Shown: positions 39,158 through 47,596, numbered from the stretch's first letter. The stretch: 64,000 bases of DNA from Geothrix sp. PMB-07 (GCF_030758935.1 NZ_CP132333.1:2914992-2978991), one strand, 5' to 3'. Made by a program: numbers and translations. Notes: generated by a model from the letters alone, not told the origin.

Positions 39158-39813
39158 AGGACCTCCTTTACGGCAAATGGGATGTCGAGGCCAAGGATCT
39201 CGGCGACACGGACCATGGCCTCGCGAACCTCAACGCCCGCGGCGTTGGGTTGCTGGCAGGCGGCAATGCCGCGGCCAAAAGCGTCGACGAGGCCCTGGCG
39301 TTCCTGGACCAGACCAGCGAAGTGGATGTCCTCCTCAGGGCTGGCCGACGCCTCCAGGGCTCCTGCCCAATTCCTCCACCAGCCAGTGTTCGCCCGGTAA
39401 TTGGTCCCAAGGATGGCGACGCGCATCTCGGGGTTGGCCCCTGCCTTCGCGGCGCGGACAAGATCCAGGGTTCGCCCAAGGCCACGCAGATCCTGTGGAC
39501 TTGGACCAACAGGCACCAGAATCCCTGCCGAATAAGCCAAGGCCGTGCGGGTCTCCTCGCCCTCCCACGGTGGGCAATCGGCCACGAAGATCTGTTTGCC
39601 CTTAGCGGCCTGCTCAAGCAGGCCGAGGTCTGTTGGGTAGAGGCTGCGACACGGAACTGCCGCCAGCTCGGCCCAAGCCCTGAAATCGCCATTCTCGGGG
39701 TTCAGATCCAGACCCTTGGCCAGCAGACCGTATTCAGCCAATAGTGATGCCAACTCCTTGGAATAAGTGGTCTTACCTGATCCACCTTTGAGGTTGATGA
39801 GGCTAATGAGCAT
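39154..39813 (-). CDS. parA: ParA-family partition ATPase
   Basis: 219 residues from the ATG at 39813 with AGGAGGG 5 nt upstream. Deviant Walker A KGGSGKTT (9-16), with the signature Lys, follows LISLINL. FVADCPPWEGEET resembles the Walker A' region and VPVGPSPQDLRGL the Walker B segment. It would partition or stabilise the element when excised. It is first of a three- or four-gene operon with an RHH partner. Confidence 0.88.
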   Translation of the reverse strand: MLISLINLKGGSGKTTYSKELASLLAEYGLLAKGLDLNPENGDFRAWAELAAVPCRSLYPTDLGLLEQAAKGKQIFVADCPPWEGEETRTALAYSAGILVPVGPSPQDLRGLGRTLDLVRAAKAGANPEMRVAILGTNYRANTGWWRNWAGALEASASPEEDIHFAGLVQERQGLVDAFGRGIAACQQPNAAGVEVREAMVRVAEILGLDIPFAVKEVL

Positions 39814-39840
39814 GTTCCCTCCTGGAAGCGTCATCGGCAT

Positions 39841-40075
39841 TTTATGAACGTTCTAAAGCCCTAAAGTCAAGAACGTTGAAAGTTTTGAACGCTCGACGTT
39901 TTGGCGTCGCAAACCTCAAAACCCCAAAACGTTCAAATTTCTATTGTCGAAATATTAAGGCATTTCGACGTTCTTACGCTTATACGTTACGAAGCCAATA
40001 ACATCGAAACGCCGAAAGTTTTGGCGTTTTTAACGTAATGTTTAAATCGCCAAAGGCCGATAAAACCAATAGAAG
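39841..40075. promoter_or_regulatory. AT-rich ACGTT-repeat region: candidate centromere/operator
   Basis: This spacer between divergent parA and a secreted-protein gene holds seven ACGT(T/A) cores (near 39848, 39873, 39895, 39928, 39968, 39984 and 40032). They include the palindrome GAACGTTC at 39846 and a direct repeat GAAAGTTTTGRMCG at 39878 and 40014. Such clustered repeats beside parA commonly serve as parS and operator. Confidence 0.5.
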
Positions 40076-40083
40076 GAGACCCC

Positions 40084-40560
40084 ATGAAGCCACTTATCCT
40101 CGGCCTCACGCTTGCGCTCACCACCCTCGCCCAGGCCAGCGACTACCCGCGTACCCTCCCGCGGGAGTATTACCTTGAGACCGCCAGGCGTGGCACCAAC
40201 AAGAATTGCTATTTCTGGGTGGCCCCAGGCTTCGACCGCTCTCGTGGCATCACCTGGAGTGGCGAGGTTGAATGGGCCGCCAAGGAGCGTTCGGTCGAGT
40301 TCCTCAAGACCCTAAAGCAGGGCCTGAAAGACATCACCACCGCACATGGCGCCTATAGCCTCAAGGTGGCCGTGGTGCTCGTGGAGACCGATTTCTGGGC
40401 CACCGGAGACGCCCGAATTGAGGTCGAGATCCGCGACGAGGCAGGTCGAATCATGGCACTCGGTTCCGATTGGGCCATGACTGCGATGGGCGGTGCGAAT
40501 GGCCAGAGGGCCCTAGCCGATAGCGTCGTTGGAAGCCTTGAAGCCGACCTGTTTAAGTAG
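40084..40560 (+). CDS. Small secreted protein of unknown function
   Basis: 158 residues, with GAAGGAG upstream of the ATG. Signal peptide MKPLILGLTLALTTLAQA. The mature part is a compact alpha/beta domain with DYPRTLPREYYLETARRG and VETDFWATGDARIEVEIRDEAG. I do not recognise it. It is the first plus-strand gene after the parA region. Confidence 0.65.
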   Translation: MKPLILGLTLALTTLAQASDYPRTLPREYYLETARRGTNKNCYFWVAPGFDRSRGITWSGEVEWAAKERSVEFLKTLKQGLKDITTAHGAYSLKVAVVLVETDFWATGDARIEVEIRDEAGRIMALGSDWAMTAMGGANGQRALADSVVGSLEADLFK

Positions 40561-40579
40561 CCCCCCCAAAAACAACTTT

Positions 40580-40636
40580 GGTCACATTTGTACCATCAGA
40601 CATTCAGCGGCGAGTCCATGCGGTCGAAATGTGACC
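40580..40636. repeat. Inverted repeat GGTCACATTT / AAATGTGACC
   Basis: Two perfect 10-bp arms are separated by 37 bp in the spacer between two plus-strand genes. They could be a paired operator or the base of an RNA stem. Confidence 0.45.
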
Positions 40637-40731
40637 TGAAGACGTATGCACCGCCATTACCCTGTCGAAGCTTGGCGATTCATAGCTGAGATAGTGATTC
40701 CAAATATTGAGACAATCTCTGGGATGAGATC

Positions 40732-41817
40732 GTGCTGATTGAGAAAATTCGTTCGTTCTTCTCGCCCTGGTGGTCCAGACCGCTTTTCGCTCTTAGTGTT
40801 GGCGCTTGCCTCACCACCCTGTTGCTGGGTGGCTTCCCTGAAGCAATGAAAGCCGCTTCCAAGGGAATCTCAGACCAAATTCAAAGCGCAATCGGACCTA
40901 CCGAACAGCAGATCCGTGCCCAGGAATTGAGCGAAGAGTTACGAAGACAGTCTCAAGAATCTCAAGAACGAATGGCAAAGCTCCGGGAAACGCCACCGCC
41001 CACCAGAGGGAAGAAAAAGCGCGCCCAGGACAAAGCCAACGAGGCAGATGAAGTGAAGGCTCTAGCTCCCATGCATGCCAAGCGAGAAACTTTAATCGAC
41101 ATTTCCGCTAAACAACTAGTACTGACGCTGAGCGTGGTGGTGGTGATCAGTCTCTGGCTCGCGTTATCTGCGTTCGCGGGAAGAATTTATCGAAAACGGA
41201 TGGAGCGGATCCTATTCCTGGCCCGAGATGCTGAGAGGCGACGTCGGGAATCTGTCATTCGCCACAATGAGCGAATCGACTACTACCGGCAGTTTCCGTT
41301 AGCCGACCACACCCTCTGTTCAACATGTGGCTGGATTGGCCTCTTTCGAAGCAATGCACCTACTTATGATGGGGCGAAAGCCATTGGTACTGCTGCGGCT
41401 GTCGGCGGAACAGGCCTGGCTGCCGCAGGATGCGGTGGATCCGCTCTAGGGATCATCTTGATCCTGATCGGACTGCCTCTTCTTTTCCTTTTTTGCATCG
41501 GCGTCATCCCAATCGGCATTGGAATCTTCTTAATCATTGCTGGTGGAACCGCAACCACCGCTGGGGCCACCGTTGCGGCCTCAGGTGCCTCCTCCGCTGC
41601 TGGTGCCACTCAAGCCGCGCAACGTGCTGCCGCAGCACCAAACCAATGCCCACAATGTAAGAACGTCGGCCTGATCCCGGCGTTATCACCAATGGGCGTT
41701 CATCAAATCGAAAACACACCCACTGTTGCTGCGGCAGCTCAGGCCGAATCCATCCGCGTCATCGAGGGTCTTCCTAGCGTTATCGACATTGAACTCCTTC
41801 CAACCCTAGAGGGCTGA
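40732..41817 (+). CDS. Membrane protein with zinc-ribbon cysteines and glycine-zipper helices
   Basis: 361 residues from a GTG start. One membrane segment lies near 15-35, then a charged coiled coil (50-115) and a second segment (about 128-148). CSTC (about 202-205) and CPQC (about 304-307) look like halves of a zinc ribbon split by about 90 residues of Gly/Ala-rich hydrophobic sequence (AVGGTGLAAAGCGGSALGII and later ASGASSAAGATQAA). The arrangement is unusual and I know no family. Confidence 0.6.
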   Translation: MLIEKIRSFFSPWWSRPLFALSVGACLTTLLLGGFPEAMKAASKGISDQIQSAIGPTEQQIRAQELSEELRRQSQESQERMAKLRETPPPTRGKKKRAQDKANEADEVKALAPMHAKRETLIDISAKQLVLTLSVVVVISLWLALSAFAGRIYRKRMERILFLARDAERRRRESVIRHNERIDYYRQFPLADHTLCSTCGWIGLFRSNAPTYDGAKAIGTAAAVGGTGLAAAGCGGSALGIILILIGLPLLFLFCIGVIPIGIGIFLIIAGGTATTAGATVAASGASSAAGATQAAQRAAAAPNQCPQCKNVGLIPALSPMGVHQIENTPTVAAAAQAESIRVIEGLPSVIDIELLPTLEG

Positions 41818-41871
41818 CATCCAAAGCATTAAATGTTTGGTGGTATAAACTCCTAAAGCAGGAGGGCCACC

Positions 41872-42345
41872 ATGGGCCGACCCCCAAAGCCAGGTGAAAA
41901 GAAGGAGCGAACCCACCCCCAGGGGCGTGTGGCTGGTCCGTTCCAGAAGCCACTTAGCCTAAGGCTTACGCTTCGGGGTTGGGAAACTCTGGTGGCCGAG
42001 CGCAAGGCCCTCCAGGATCTGGTAGACCGCGGCGAAATATCCCAGGCGGAATGCTCCTATAGCTACATCCTGGAGAGGGCTCTGACTCAGCACGCCGCTC
42101 GTGCCAACACGGCGGAAGGCAAGGCCGCCGACCTGGCGTTTTTGGCGGATCTCCGGAAGCGCTGGCAGACCGAAAGCCCCAAACCAATGCCCCTGGCATC
42201 CTCCATGGGCACCGCAGACATCAAGGCGCTCGTTCGGCAGGAATTGGCCTCGGCTCTCCAAAGCGAACTACCGGGCATCCTTCAGGCCATCGCTGACGGG
42301 GCCGGAAAAGCCGCTAAGGCACCAGCCAAAAAGCCTAAAAGGTAA
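41872..42345 (+). CDS. Hypothetical DNA-binding-like protein
   Basis: 157 residues, with GGAGGG 5 nt before the ATG. The basic N-terminus MGRPPKPGEKKERTHPQGR resembles AT-hook or relaxosome proteins. A helical core follows (RLTLRGWETLVAERKALQDLVDRGEISQ, then SYILERALTQHA), and the C-terminus is Ala/Lys-rich (AKAPAKKPKR). It may be an accessory DNA-binding protein; unproven. Confidence 0.55.
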   Translation: MGRPPKPGEKKERTHPQGRVAGPFQKPLSLRLTLRGWETLVAERKALQDLVDRGEISQAECSYSYILERALTQHAARANTAEGKAADLAFLADLRKRWQTESPKPMPLASSMGTADIKALVRQELASALQSELPGILQAIADGAGKAAKAPAKKPKR

Positions 42346-42360
42346 GGCCCCTACCCCAAA

Positions 42361-42409
42361 TCCTCGGCGCTGTGCGCCTGCGGGGATTTAACGCTTTTGG
42401 CCAGAGATC
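42361..42409 (+). repeat. Element-specific structured repeat, copy A
   Basis: TCCTCGGCG, 5 bp, GCGCCTGCGGGGATTTA, then a variable stretch and CCAGAGATC. The left part can fold with AAATCC upstream against GGATTT. The same unit occurs at 49461 and 63642. Here it lies between two convergent genes. Confidence 0.7.
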
Positions 42410-42413
42410 CTAG

Positions 42414-42662
42414 TCACGGCCTCCATTTCTTGGCGTCGGCGGGGTCACCTTTTTCTCTTGCACGAGATTCCCACTGATCAGTGCCCGCGTCCAAGATGAA
42501 ACCCATCCCGACGCCAGGTTCCCCAACGATCAAAGTGTGCTGATGAACTCGATCAATTCGCATGAGGGTATCGCGTCGGCCAGAGCCCTTGGAAAGCTTC
42601 GGCTTGATGGTGAGGGCCTCAGCAAAGCACTCAACGAAGGAGTTCCAACGAGTGACCAGCAT
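42414..42662 (-). CDS. Small hypothetical protein
   Basis: 82 residues from an ATG with AGGAGG 5-6 nt upstream; the longer frame to 42824 would overlap the preceding gene and has no ribosome site. It contains EALTIKPKLSKGSGRRDTLMRIDRV and ends in KKWRP. No recognisable domain. It is third in a minus-strand run from 43253. Confidence 0.5.
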   Translation of the reverse strand: MLVTRWNSFVECFAEALTIKPKLSKGSGRRDTLMRIDRVHQHTLIVGEPGVGMGFILDAGTDQWESRAREKGDPADAKKWRP

Positions 42663-42711
42663 GTTCGCCTCCTGGCGGGTGATGTCCCAATGGATAAATT
42701 GTTTTCGTTTG

Positions 42712-42978
42712 CTACCAACGAACCAGCCGATGGCCGAAGGCGTCGTAGGCCAATCCAATGACGCTGCGCCTGGCGCGGACAGTGTTGAGCTGGCCGAAAG
42801 GATGGTTCGATTCGTAGCTTTCAAAGCTCTCGCCGAGGGCCCACAACCCCCACGTCGCCCACGACAGAATGAGGAATTCGCTATCGCAGCCGAGGTCTAC
42901 AAGCATTGAAAGAATGAGCATCAGGGTTGCACCAACACAGATGCCCAACGCAAGCCGGTAGGGTGTGGATTCGCTCAT
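42712..42978 (-). CDS. Small membrane protein
   Basis: 88 residues with two hydrophobic segments (YRLALGICVGATLMLILSML and FLILSWATWGLWALGE). It overlaps the upstream gene by 4 bp. Function unknown. Confidence 0.5.
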   Translation of the reverse strand: MSESTPYRLALGICVGATLMLILSMLVDLGCDSEFLILSWATWGLWALGESFESYESNHPFGQLNTVRARRSVIGLAYDAFGHRLVRW

Positions 42979-43253
42979 CCCCGCACCTCCATAGCGGCAA
43001 AGGCCTCCGGCGGGAGGTCTTCGCCGCGGCGACGAAGCTCTTTGCGCAGGACGCGAAGTGTCCCCTGAGCCTGTTGGAGGCGACCGAAGTTACTCCCCCG
43101 AGAATAGGCCTTGCTGGTCCACTCGGTCTGCGTATCGGCCTTCCGAGCACAGGCTTCAGTGTGGCCGAGAAGGGCTTCGTCAACATCCCGGACCAGCCGT
43201 TCGATAAGCATCCTTTCAGTCCGGCTAAGGCCACTGATCAATTGGGTCTGCAT
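42975..43253 (-). CDS. Small helical hypothetical protein
   Basis: 92 residues with long amphipathic helices (SRTERMLIERLVRDVDEALLG; RLQQAQGTLRVLRKELRRRG). It is the first gene of the small minus-strand run and coupled to the next by ATGA. Function unknown. Confidence 0.5.
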   Translation of the reverse strand: MQTQLISGLSRTERMLIERLVRDVDEALLGHTEACARKADTQTEWTSKAYSRGSNFGRLQQAQGTLRVLRKELRRRGEDLPPEAFAAMEVRG

Positions 43254-43359
43254 TCCATCTCTCCCCTCAAGGCCTTATCGGCAACGCCTATTGAGCTTTA
43301 ACTATTTATCCCAAACTAGAGGCATCTCTTCCGCCTTCCAACCCCGCCTTTGCCTTAAC

Positions 43360-43647
43360 CTACGAGGCCCAAACCATCCCGGCCAACCGCGGCGCGAGGA
43401 CTTCAACCAACGGCGTCCGACCCTCCAAGGCAACACGATGCCGCAGCGCCTCTCGCGTCATCGAAGTGAGCCGCTCTTCGAGTCGGTCAGCGGCTTCTAG
43501 GAGGCAGAGACGATTTAGCAAGGCGATGTCACCAAGCAACGCATCCATCTCCTGTTCGAGGCGTGCAAGCCGAGCCTGTAGGACCCGCCGACGGAAAGAT
43601 TCCTGCCGGGCTTCGCTATAGGCCGTAATTGAGGTTTTGTTTCGCAT
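43360..43647 (-). CDS. Small coiled-coil hypothetical protein
   Basis: 95 residues from the ATG of MRNKTSITAYSEARQE; the frame upstream runs into the GC-rich block and is not credible. Residues 12-70 are a strong coiled coil (RRRVLQARLARLEQEMDALLG, LLEAADRLEERLTSMTREAL). Function unknown. It lies immediately downstream, on the minus strand, of the hairpin-rich region. Confidence 0.5.
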   Translation of the reverse strand: MRNKTSITAYSEARQESFRRRVLQARLARLEQEMDALLGDIALLNRLCLLEAADRLEERLTSMTREALRHRVALEGRTPLVEVLAPRLAGMVWAS

Positions 43648-43656
43648 GTCCGCTCT

Positions 43657-44100
43657 TTTTGGTTTGTGGTGACCGCCGCGCACTCCCAACGGGAGGCCGG
43701 GGGCCTTACCCGGCCTTCCACAGGCGAAGCCCCAGGGACGAAGGAGCCCGAAGCGCAGGGGGAAAATCGGAGGGACCCGCTCGCGGGAGACCGGGGCCGG
43801 AGGCCCGCCCGAAGGGCGTTTTCTCCTTGCGCGTAGGGACCGCGAAGCGGCGGGTTTGGGGGGACCCGGCGAGGAACCAGGCCAGCGCAGGAGGGCGCAC
43901 TTCCCGACGAGCAGGACTGGCAGCCGGGGCACCACGAACCCGTCCTGACGGACCACCCCCTGGAGCGGCGGTCATTCGATCCAGGGCTCAATCTTTCGTT
44001 GGTTTCATGGAGGTCCGGGGTTCCCCCCCGGCAGATGGGGAAGGAGAGACCGCTCGCGGGCTCGACTGGGGGAAGGGGCTCCGGCCCTTCCCCCGACCTT
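43657..44100. ncRNA. GC-rich, hairpin-dense non-coding block: candidate structured RNA or oriT-like region
   Basis: This segment of about 440 bp is much richer in GC than its neighbours and has only arginine-rich shadow frames. Stable hairpins follow one another: AGGCCGGG/CCCGGCCT (43694-43716), CCCGC-TC-GCGGG (43776-43787), CGCCC-GAA-GGGCG (43806-43818), CCGC-GAA-GCGG (43840-43850), CCGGGG/CCCCGG (44015-44031) and a 10-bp GGGGGAAGGG/CCCTTCCCCC (44068-44094). The string CCGCTCGCGGG occurs twice. The strand is unknown. Confidence 0.4.
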
Positions 44101-44169
44101 AGCTGTTGCGCAAATTAAGCCCAGGTTTATTGCTACCCTGACGTTTCTACCACCAGACAAAGGTGTTCA

Positions 44170-44766
44170 ATGAACCCCAAAGACCCTGATTACGACGAAT
44201 GGCTCCAGTGCATGAATGGGATTTCCAGCCTCGACGATTACGCCTATGTCGTTTTGAAATTCATCGCTGACACAGCCAATTTCGTTGTCTCAAGCTGCAA
44301 TTTGGCCTCCCGGCATTCGACCGGGTCCAGCATCTCCGAGCAAGAACACCTCATTGCCGAGAGGACCTTCGCTTTATTTGCTCACCTATTCAATAGGGGC
44401 TGGATGGCACATGGCTGTTCAACCTGTCACTTAGCATCAATCCAGGAGTCGATCTGGCCAAAATTGGCACGCCTGGCTGTCATCAATCACTATGGCGAGC
44501 GCCCAGATGAAATCCTGGAGCACGAAATGGACAAGGTCCTCCACCGGTTCAACAGCGCCGAGATTCTGTACTCGAAGTGCACGGAACTAGTCAGCAAAGA
44601 GAACCCCTTTTCGCCCACTTCACTCTTCGGGCTCTTTAGCCACCAGGTCGCGAAAGTACTCGGATGCGAATCAGACCCTTACGAGCTTTTCGCCATCCAC
44701 CACGCCGCTGCCCAGCTCTTCACCGACCTCGATGAGCTGGCTAAGCACGCAAAGCACGTCACCTAG
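44170..44766 (+). CDS. Hypothetical cytoplasmic protein
   Basis: 198 residues, mostly helical, with several Cys and His (HGCSTCHLAS near 80-89, CTEL, CESD). No signal peptide or membrane segment. I do not recognise it. It precedes the AAA/TOPRIM pair by about 310 bp on the same strand. That spacer (44767-45075) holds a TTATAGA promoter-like string near 44830 but no gene I can support. Confidence 0.55.
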   Translation: MNPKDPDYDEWLQCMNGISSLDDYAYVVLKFIADTANFVVSSCNLASRHSTGSSISEQEHLIAERTFALFAHLFNRGWMAHGCSTCHLASIQESIWPKLARLAVINHYGERPDEILEHEMDKVLHRFNSAEILYSKCTELVSKENPFSPTSLFGLFSHQVAKVLGCESDPYELFAIHHAAAQLFTDLDELAKHAKHVT

Positions 44767-45075
44767 TGCAGCACAAAGCACGCCTAGACATAGTCCAGTA
44801 AGACGACAATCGCCTCTGAATTGAGGAGCATTATAGAGGTATGGTGACCCCCCTGTGGGAGACTGCCGAACCAGACCGAGGCCACCAGTCCAGCACAAGG
44901 CCGACTCTGACGGGACCACAACAATGGGCTCGGGTAGGTCAGATAGGCAGAAAGGCATTTGCCTGAGCCAGAGGAATCACTGGCAGGAGGGCAGGATGCG
45001 ATCTCCTCTCTTCAGTGCTGTAACCCTGGAAAACAAGCTGGCCTTCCGCTATGCTCGGCGCTTCAGAGGGTGGCG

Positions 45076-46353
45076 ATGGCGCGTCTTCTTGGTATTCGAA
45101 TCAAAAACTACAAATCGTTCGCCGATATTAAACTCGGCCAAACAGATTATGGAAAAGGTGAGCCACTTCCTAGTTTCGTCTGCTTCATTGGACCGAATGG
45201 TTCTGGGAAATCGACACTCCTAGATGCGTTTGGATTCGTTTCGGACTGCTTACTCGAAGGTGTCGAAGGGGCTTGCGACAAACCTGCCCGTGGCGGGTTT
45301 GAGCGCCTTCGAACCCAGGGATCGACAGGACCAATTACTTTTGAAATTTTCTTCGAGCATGATGACCCGGATCGACCAATTGTCTACAAACTCCAAATTG
45401 ATCTAATCGACGGTGTCCCTTCGGCCGTCAAAGAGACTCTTCGGCAACGCCGTAGAGGTGAAACACGCGGTCAGCCTTACTACTTCCTAAATCTCACCCG
45501 TGGGCGAGGAAGGGTATGGGCAGGCGATCGCGTCGGGGCAGCTAAGGACGTGAAGGCCTCTAAATCAGTTCGATTGGCAGACTTGAATCAGCTTGGCCTA
45601 GCAACACTTGGTAACCTTGCTGATCATCCGCGAATCGTCGCTCTTCGTAGTTACGTCGAGCAGTGGTACCTATCATATTTTGTTCCTGATGCAGCGCGCG
45701 AGCTACCGCCGTCAGGAGCACAGAAATGGCTTGATCGTAAGGGTTCAAACGTTGGAAACGTTCTTCAGTATCTTGAACGGACATACTCAAAACCCAACTT
45801 TCAAAAGATCATCGACCGAGTGACGCGCGCCATCCCGGGGCTAAAGAACATCAAGTGTGAACCGAGTGCAGACAAGCGACTGCTCATCCGTTTCGATGAA
45901 GCAGGTTATATGGACCCCTTCTACCAACAAAGTATGTCCGACGGTACGTTAAAGATGCTTGCCTATGCAGTGTTATTGTCTGATCCGCAACCTCGCCCAT
46001 TCATCGGAATCGAGGAACCTGAGAATGGACTTTACATCGACTTGATTGAGCACCTAGCCCGCCAGTTTGTATCCCATTCATCAAACAAAGATAGGCCTAC
46101 CCAGATTCTTGTAACCACCCATTCGTCCTACTTTGTGGATGCACTTGGTCCCGATCAGGTTTGGATCATTCGGAAGGGAATTGATGGCCATGCGGCTGCA
46201 ACGCGGGTGGCTGACCTTCCGAATGTGCGTGAGCTGACATTCCAGGGCGTACCACTGGGCGCCCAGTGGTACAGCGACCATTTTGGAACCGAGGAAATTC
46301 CTTCTCTCGAACAACTTGAGAACCCCAAAACGACTAGGGCGTCAGCGCAATGA
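45076..46353 (+). CDS. AAA15/AAA21-type ABC-ATPase (SMC/OLD-like), probable defence sensor
   Basis: 425 residues from the ATG of MARLLGIRIKNYKSF; the frame further upstream is not conserved. Walker A GPNGSGKST (39-47), signature SMSDGTLKM (286-294), Walker B FIGIEEPENGL (309-319) and switch His in VTTHS (349) are intact, with a helical insertion between. This architecture belongs to OLD/PARIS/RloC-like ATPases that sense phage or foreign DNA. The next gene starts inside its stop codon (ATGA) and encodes a TOPRIM-like protein, the usual partner. Confidence 0.85.
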   Translation: MARLLGIRIKNYKSFADIKLGQTDYGKGEPLPSFVCFIGPNGSGKSTLLDAFGFVSDCLLEGVEGACDKPARGGFERLRTQGSTGPITFEIFFEHDDPDRPIVYKLQIDLIDGVPSAVKETLRQRRRGETRGQPYYFLNLTRGRGRVWAGDRVGAAKDVKASKSVRLADLNQLGLATLGNLADHPRIVALRSYVEQWYLSYFVPDAARELPPSGAQKWLDRKGSNVGNVLQYLERTYSKPNFQKIIDRVTRAIPGLKNIKCEPSADKRLLIRFDEAGYMDPFYQQSMSDGTLKMLAYAVLLSDPQPRPFIGIEEPENGLYIDLIEHLARQFVSHSSNKDRPTQILVTTHSSYFVDALGPDQVWIIRKGIDGHAAATRVADLPNVRELTFQGVPLGAQWYSDHFGTEEIPSLEQLENPKTTRASAQ

Positions 46354-47033
46354 AGGTTCATGTACTTGTAGAGGGAAAATCTGATAAAGCATTTATTGAT
46401 GGTTGGGCCCCTCGGGCTTTCAGAGGCCACTCATTCCAGACCCACGCGCACCAGGGGAAAGGGACCCTACCACGAGATCCTTCTGCACCCCCGCTGCCGA
46501 GGCGTCAAGGCCTTCTTGATCTGCTTCCTGCTAAATTGCGCGCCTTCGCTGCGGTTGCTTCCGAAAACGACCATGCCGTCCTTGTTCTTGTCGATGCTGA
46601 CGATGAAAATTGCGAGATTCTCAAGCAGAATCTTGTCGAGATATCGAATAGTCAGGCTCCGAGCCTAAACGTAGTTTTCCGGATTGCAGTCGAGGAAAGT
46701 GAAGCGTTCTACCTTGGCGACCTTCGAGCACTCAAGCTAGCCTTCCCCCAAGCAGACATGCAGAAAGCACAAGCATACAGACCTGATTCCGTTTGTGGGA
46801 CTGCCGAACTATTCTGCGAAATCGTGGGAGACGGAACGATGGACAAGGTTTCTTGGGCCGAGAAAATGGGGCCTCGTATGACGATTCTTCCTGAGCAGAG
46901 TCGCTCGCCTTCATTTCGTGCACTTCATGCAGGAATAGAGAAACTCACCACTCAAACTGTCACCGAACCAAAATCAGAGAAGCGGAAATACCGTCACCTG
47001 CCCCGAACATCGCCCATTCGGCGCCAACGATAA
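46350..47033 (+). CDS. DUF4276/TOPRIM-like effector paired with the AAA ATPase
   Basis: 227 residues. The TOPRIM pattern is visible: Glu8 in VLVEGKSDKAF, the acidic triad VLVDADDEN (D82, D84, D85) and a later acidic cluster VEESEAFYLGD (E115-E118). These match the DUF4276/DUF4435 families, which act as nucleases or toxins next to AAA ATPases. The basic tail (KSEKRKYRHLPRTSPIRRQR) could bind nucleic acid. The 4-bp overlap implies a two-protein complex. The PARIS comparison is analogy, not identity. Confidence 0.78.
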   Translation: MKVHVLVEGKSDKAFIDGWAPRAFRGHSFQTHAHQGKGTLPRDPSAPPLPRRQGLLDLLPAKLRAFAAVASENDHAVLVLVDADDENCEILKQNLVEISNSQAPSLNVVFRIAVEESEAFYLGDLRALKLAFPQADMQKAQAYRPDSVCGTAELFCEIVGDGTMDKVSWAEKMGPRMTILPEQSRSPSFRALHAGIEKLTTQTVTEPKSEKRKYRHLPRTSPIRRQR

Positions 47034-47088
47034 TCCCCAAGCCACCTGATGGCGATTGGTAGACCTTGCGGTAGAGAGTAGAGGTCGC

Positions 47089-47193
47089 CTAAGCGGCCTC
47101 TGCTGGTTTCTCTATCGCATTCCGACGAAGGATGAAATCGGCAGCTTTCTGGGAGTGTTCCGCGGCCGTACCCAACCTAGAGATTCGACGCAT
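47089..47193 (-). CDS. Short open frame, possible gene fragment
   Basis: A 34-codon frame (MRRISRLGTAAEHSQKAADF... ending EAA) is bounded by stops, has a helical, protein-like composition and no good ribosome site. It may be the tail of a decayed gene. It is embedded in the 200-bp spacer after the TOPRIM gene, next to the imperfect hairpin GAGGTCGC/GCGGCCTC. Confidence 0.2.
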   Translation of the reverse strand: MRRISRLGTAAEHSQKAADFILRRNAIEKPAEAA

Positions 47194-47234
47194 ACTGTCC
47201 AACCCAATGCCCCAGTCTCAGGCTAGGAGCAACC

Positions 47235-47462
47235 ATGTGCCTTGGACCGGAGTTCTTCGACCAACGTGAGGAGATGATCCGAACCCGTGAGGCCAAAGGC
47301 ATCTTGGAGGTCGAACACTTCATCCGGTCTAAGCGGCTGTGCCTCAACACGCTTGTCGAGCTAGGTTATTTCGAGTGCAACATGGAGCCACCCAACACGG
47401 CCGAGGTCTTCCTCGAAAGGGTTTCAAAGGTGCCCAGCAGGAACCAATTGGCGCCTCGGTAG
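47235..47462 (+). pseudogene. 5' fragment of an unknown gene, truncated at a deletion junction
   Basis: The ATG has AGGAG 6 nt upstream and codes for MCLGPEFFDQREEMIRTREA and onward, a credible protein to about residue 67. From about 47,435 the sequence is the reverse complement of an ArdC gene, so the last ten codons are foreign. The family of the N-terminal part is not recognised. Confidence 0.45.
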
Positions 47463-47596
47463 AGGTTTCCTGCCACGTTGCGGGGTCGCGTGTTTCCCGA
47501 AGCCCTCAGGGCGCACCAGGGGCGACGCCAGGGGATCTTCCCGCCAGCCAGCATGGCGGCGATCTTTTCGGTGACGACTTCATAGGTTTTGCTCAT
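47366..47596 (-). pseudogene. ardC: Truncated ArdC-like antirestriction gene
   Basis: MSKTYEVVTEKIAAMLAGG, then KIPWRRPW and NLYRGANWFLL, are the first 50 residues of ArdC (DUF1738, single-stranded-DNA-binding part). The homology stops at about 47,435. The metalloprotease-like C-terminal domain (HExxH), normally giving about 300 residues, is missing. Confidence 0.7.

Noticed and set aside
43629-44102. 157-codon plus-strand frame in the GC-rich block
   Set aside because: Composition is Arg/Gly/Pro-rich without structure, and it spans several hairpins; a non-coding role fits better.
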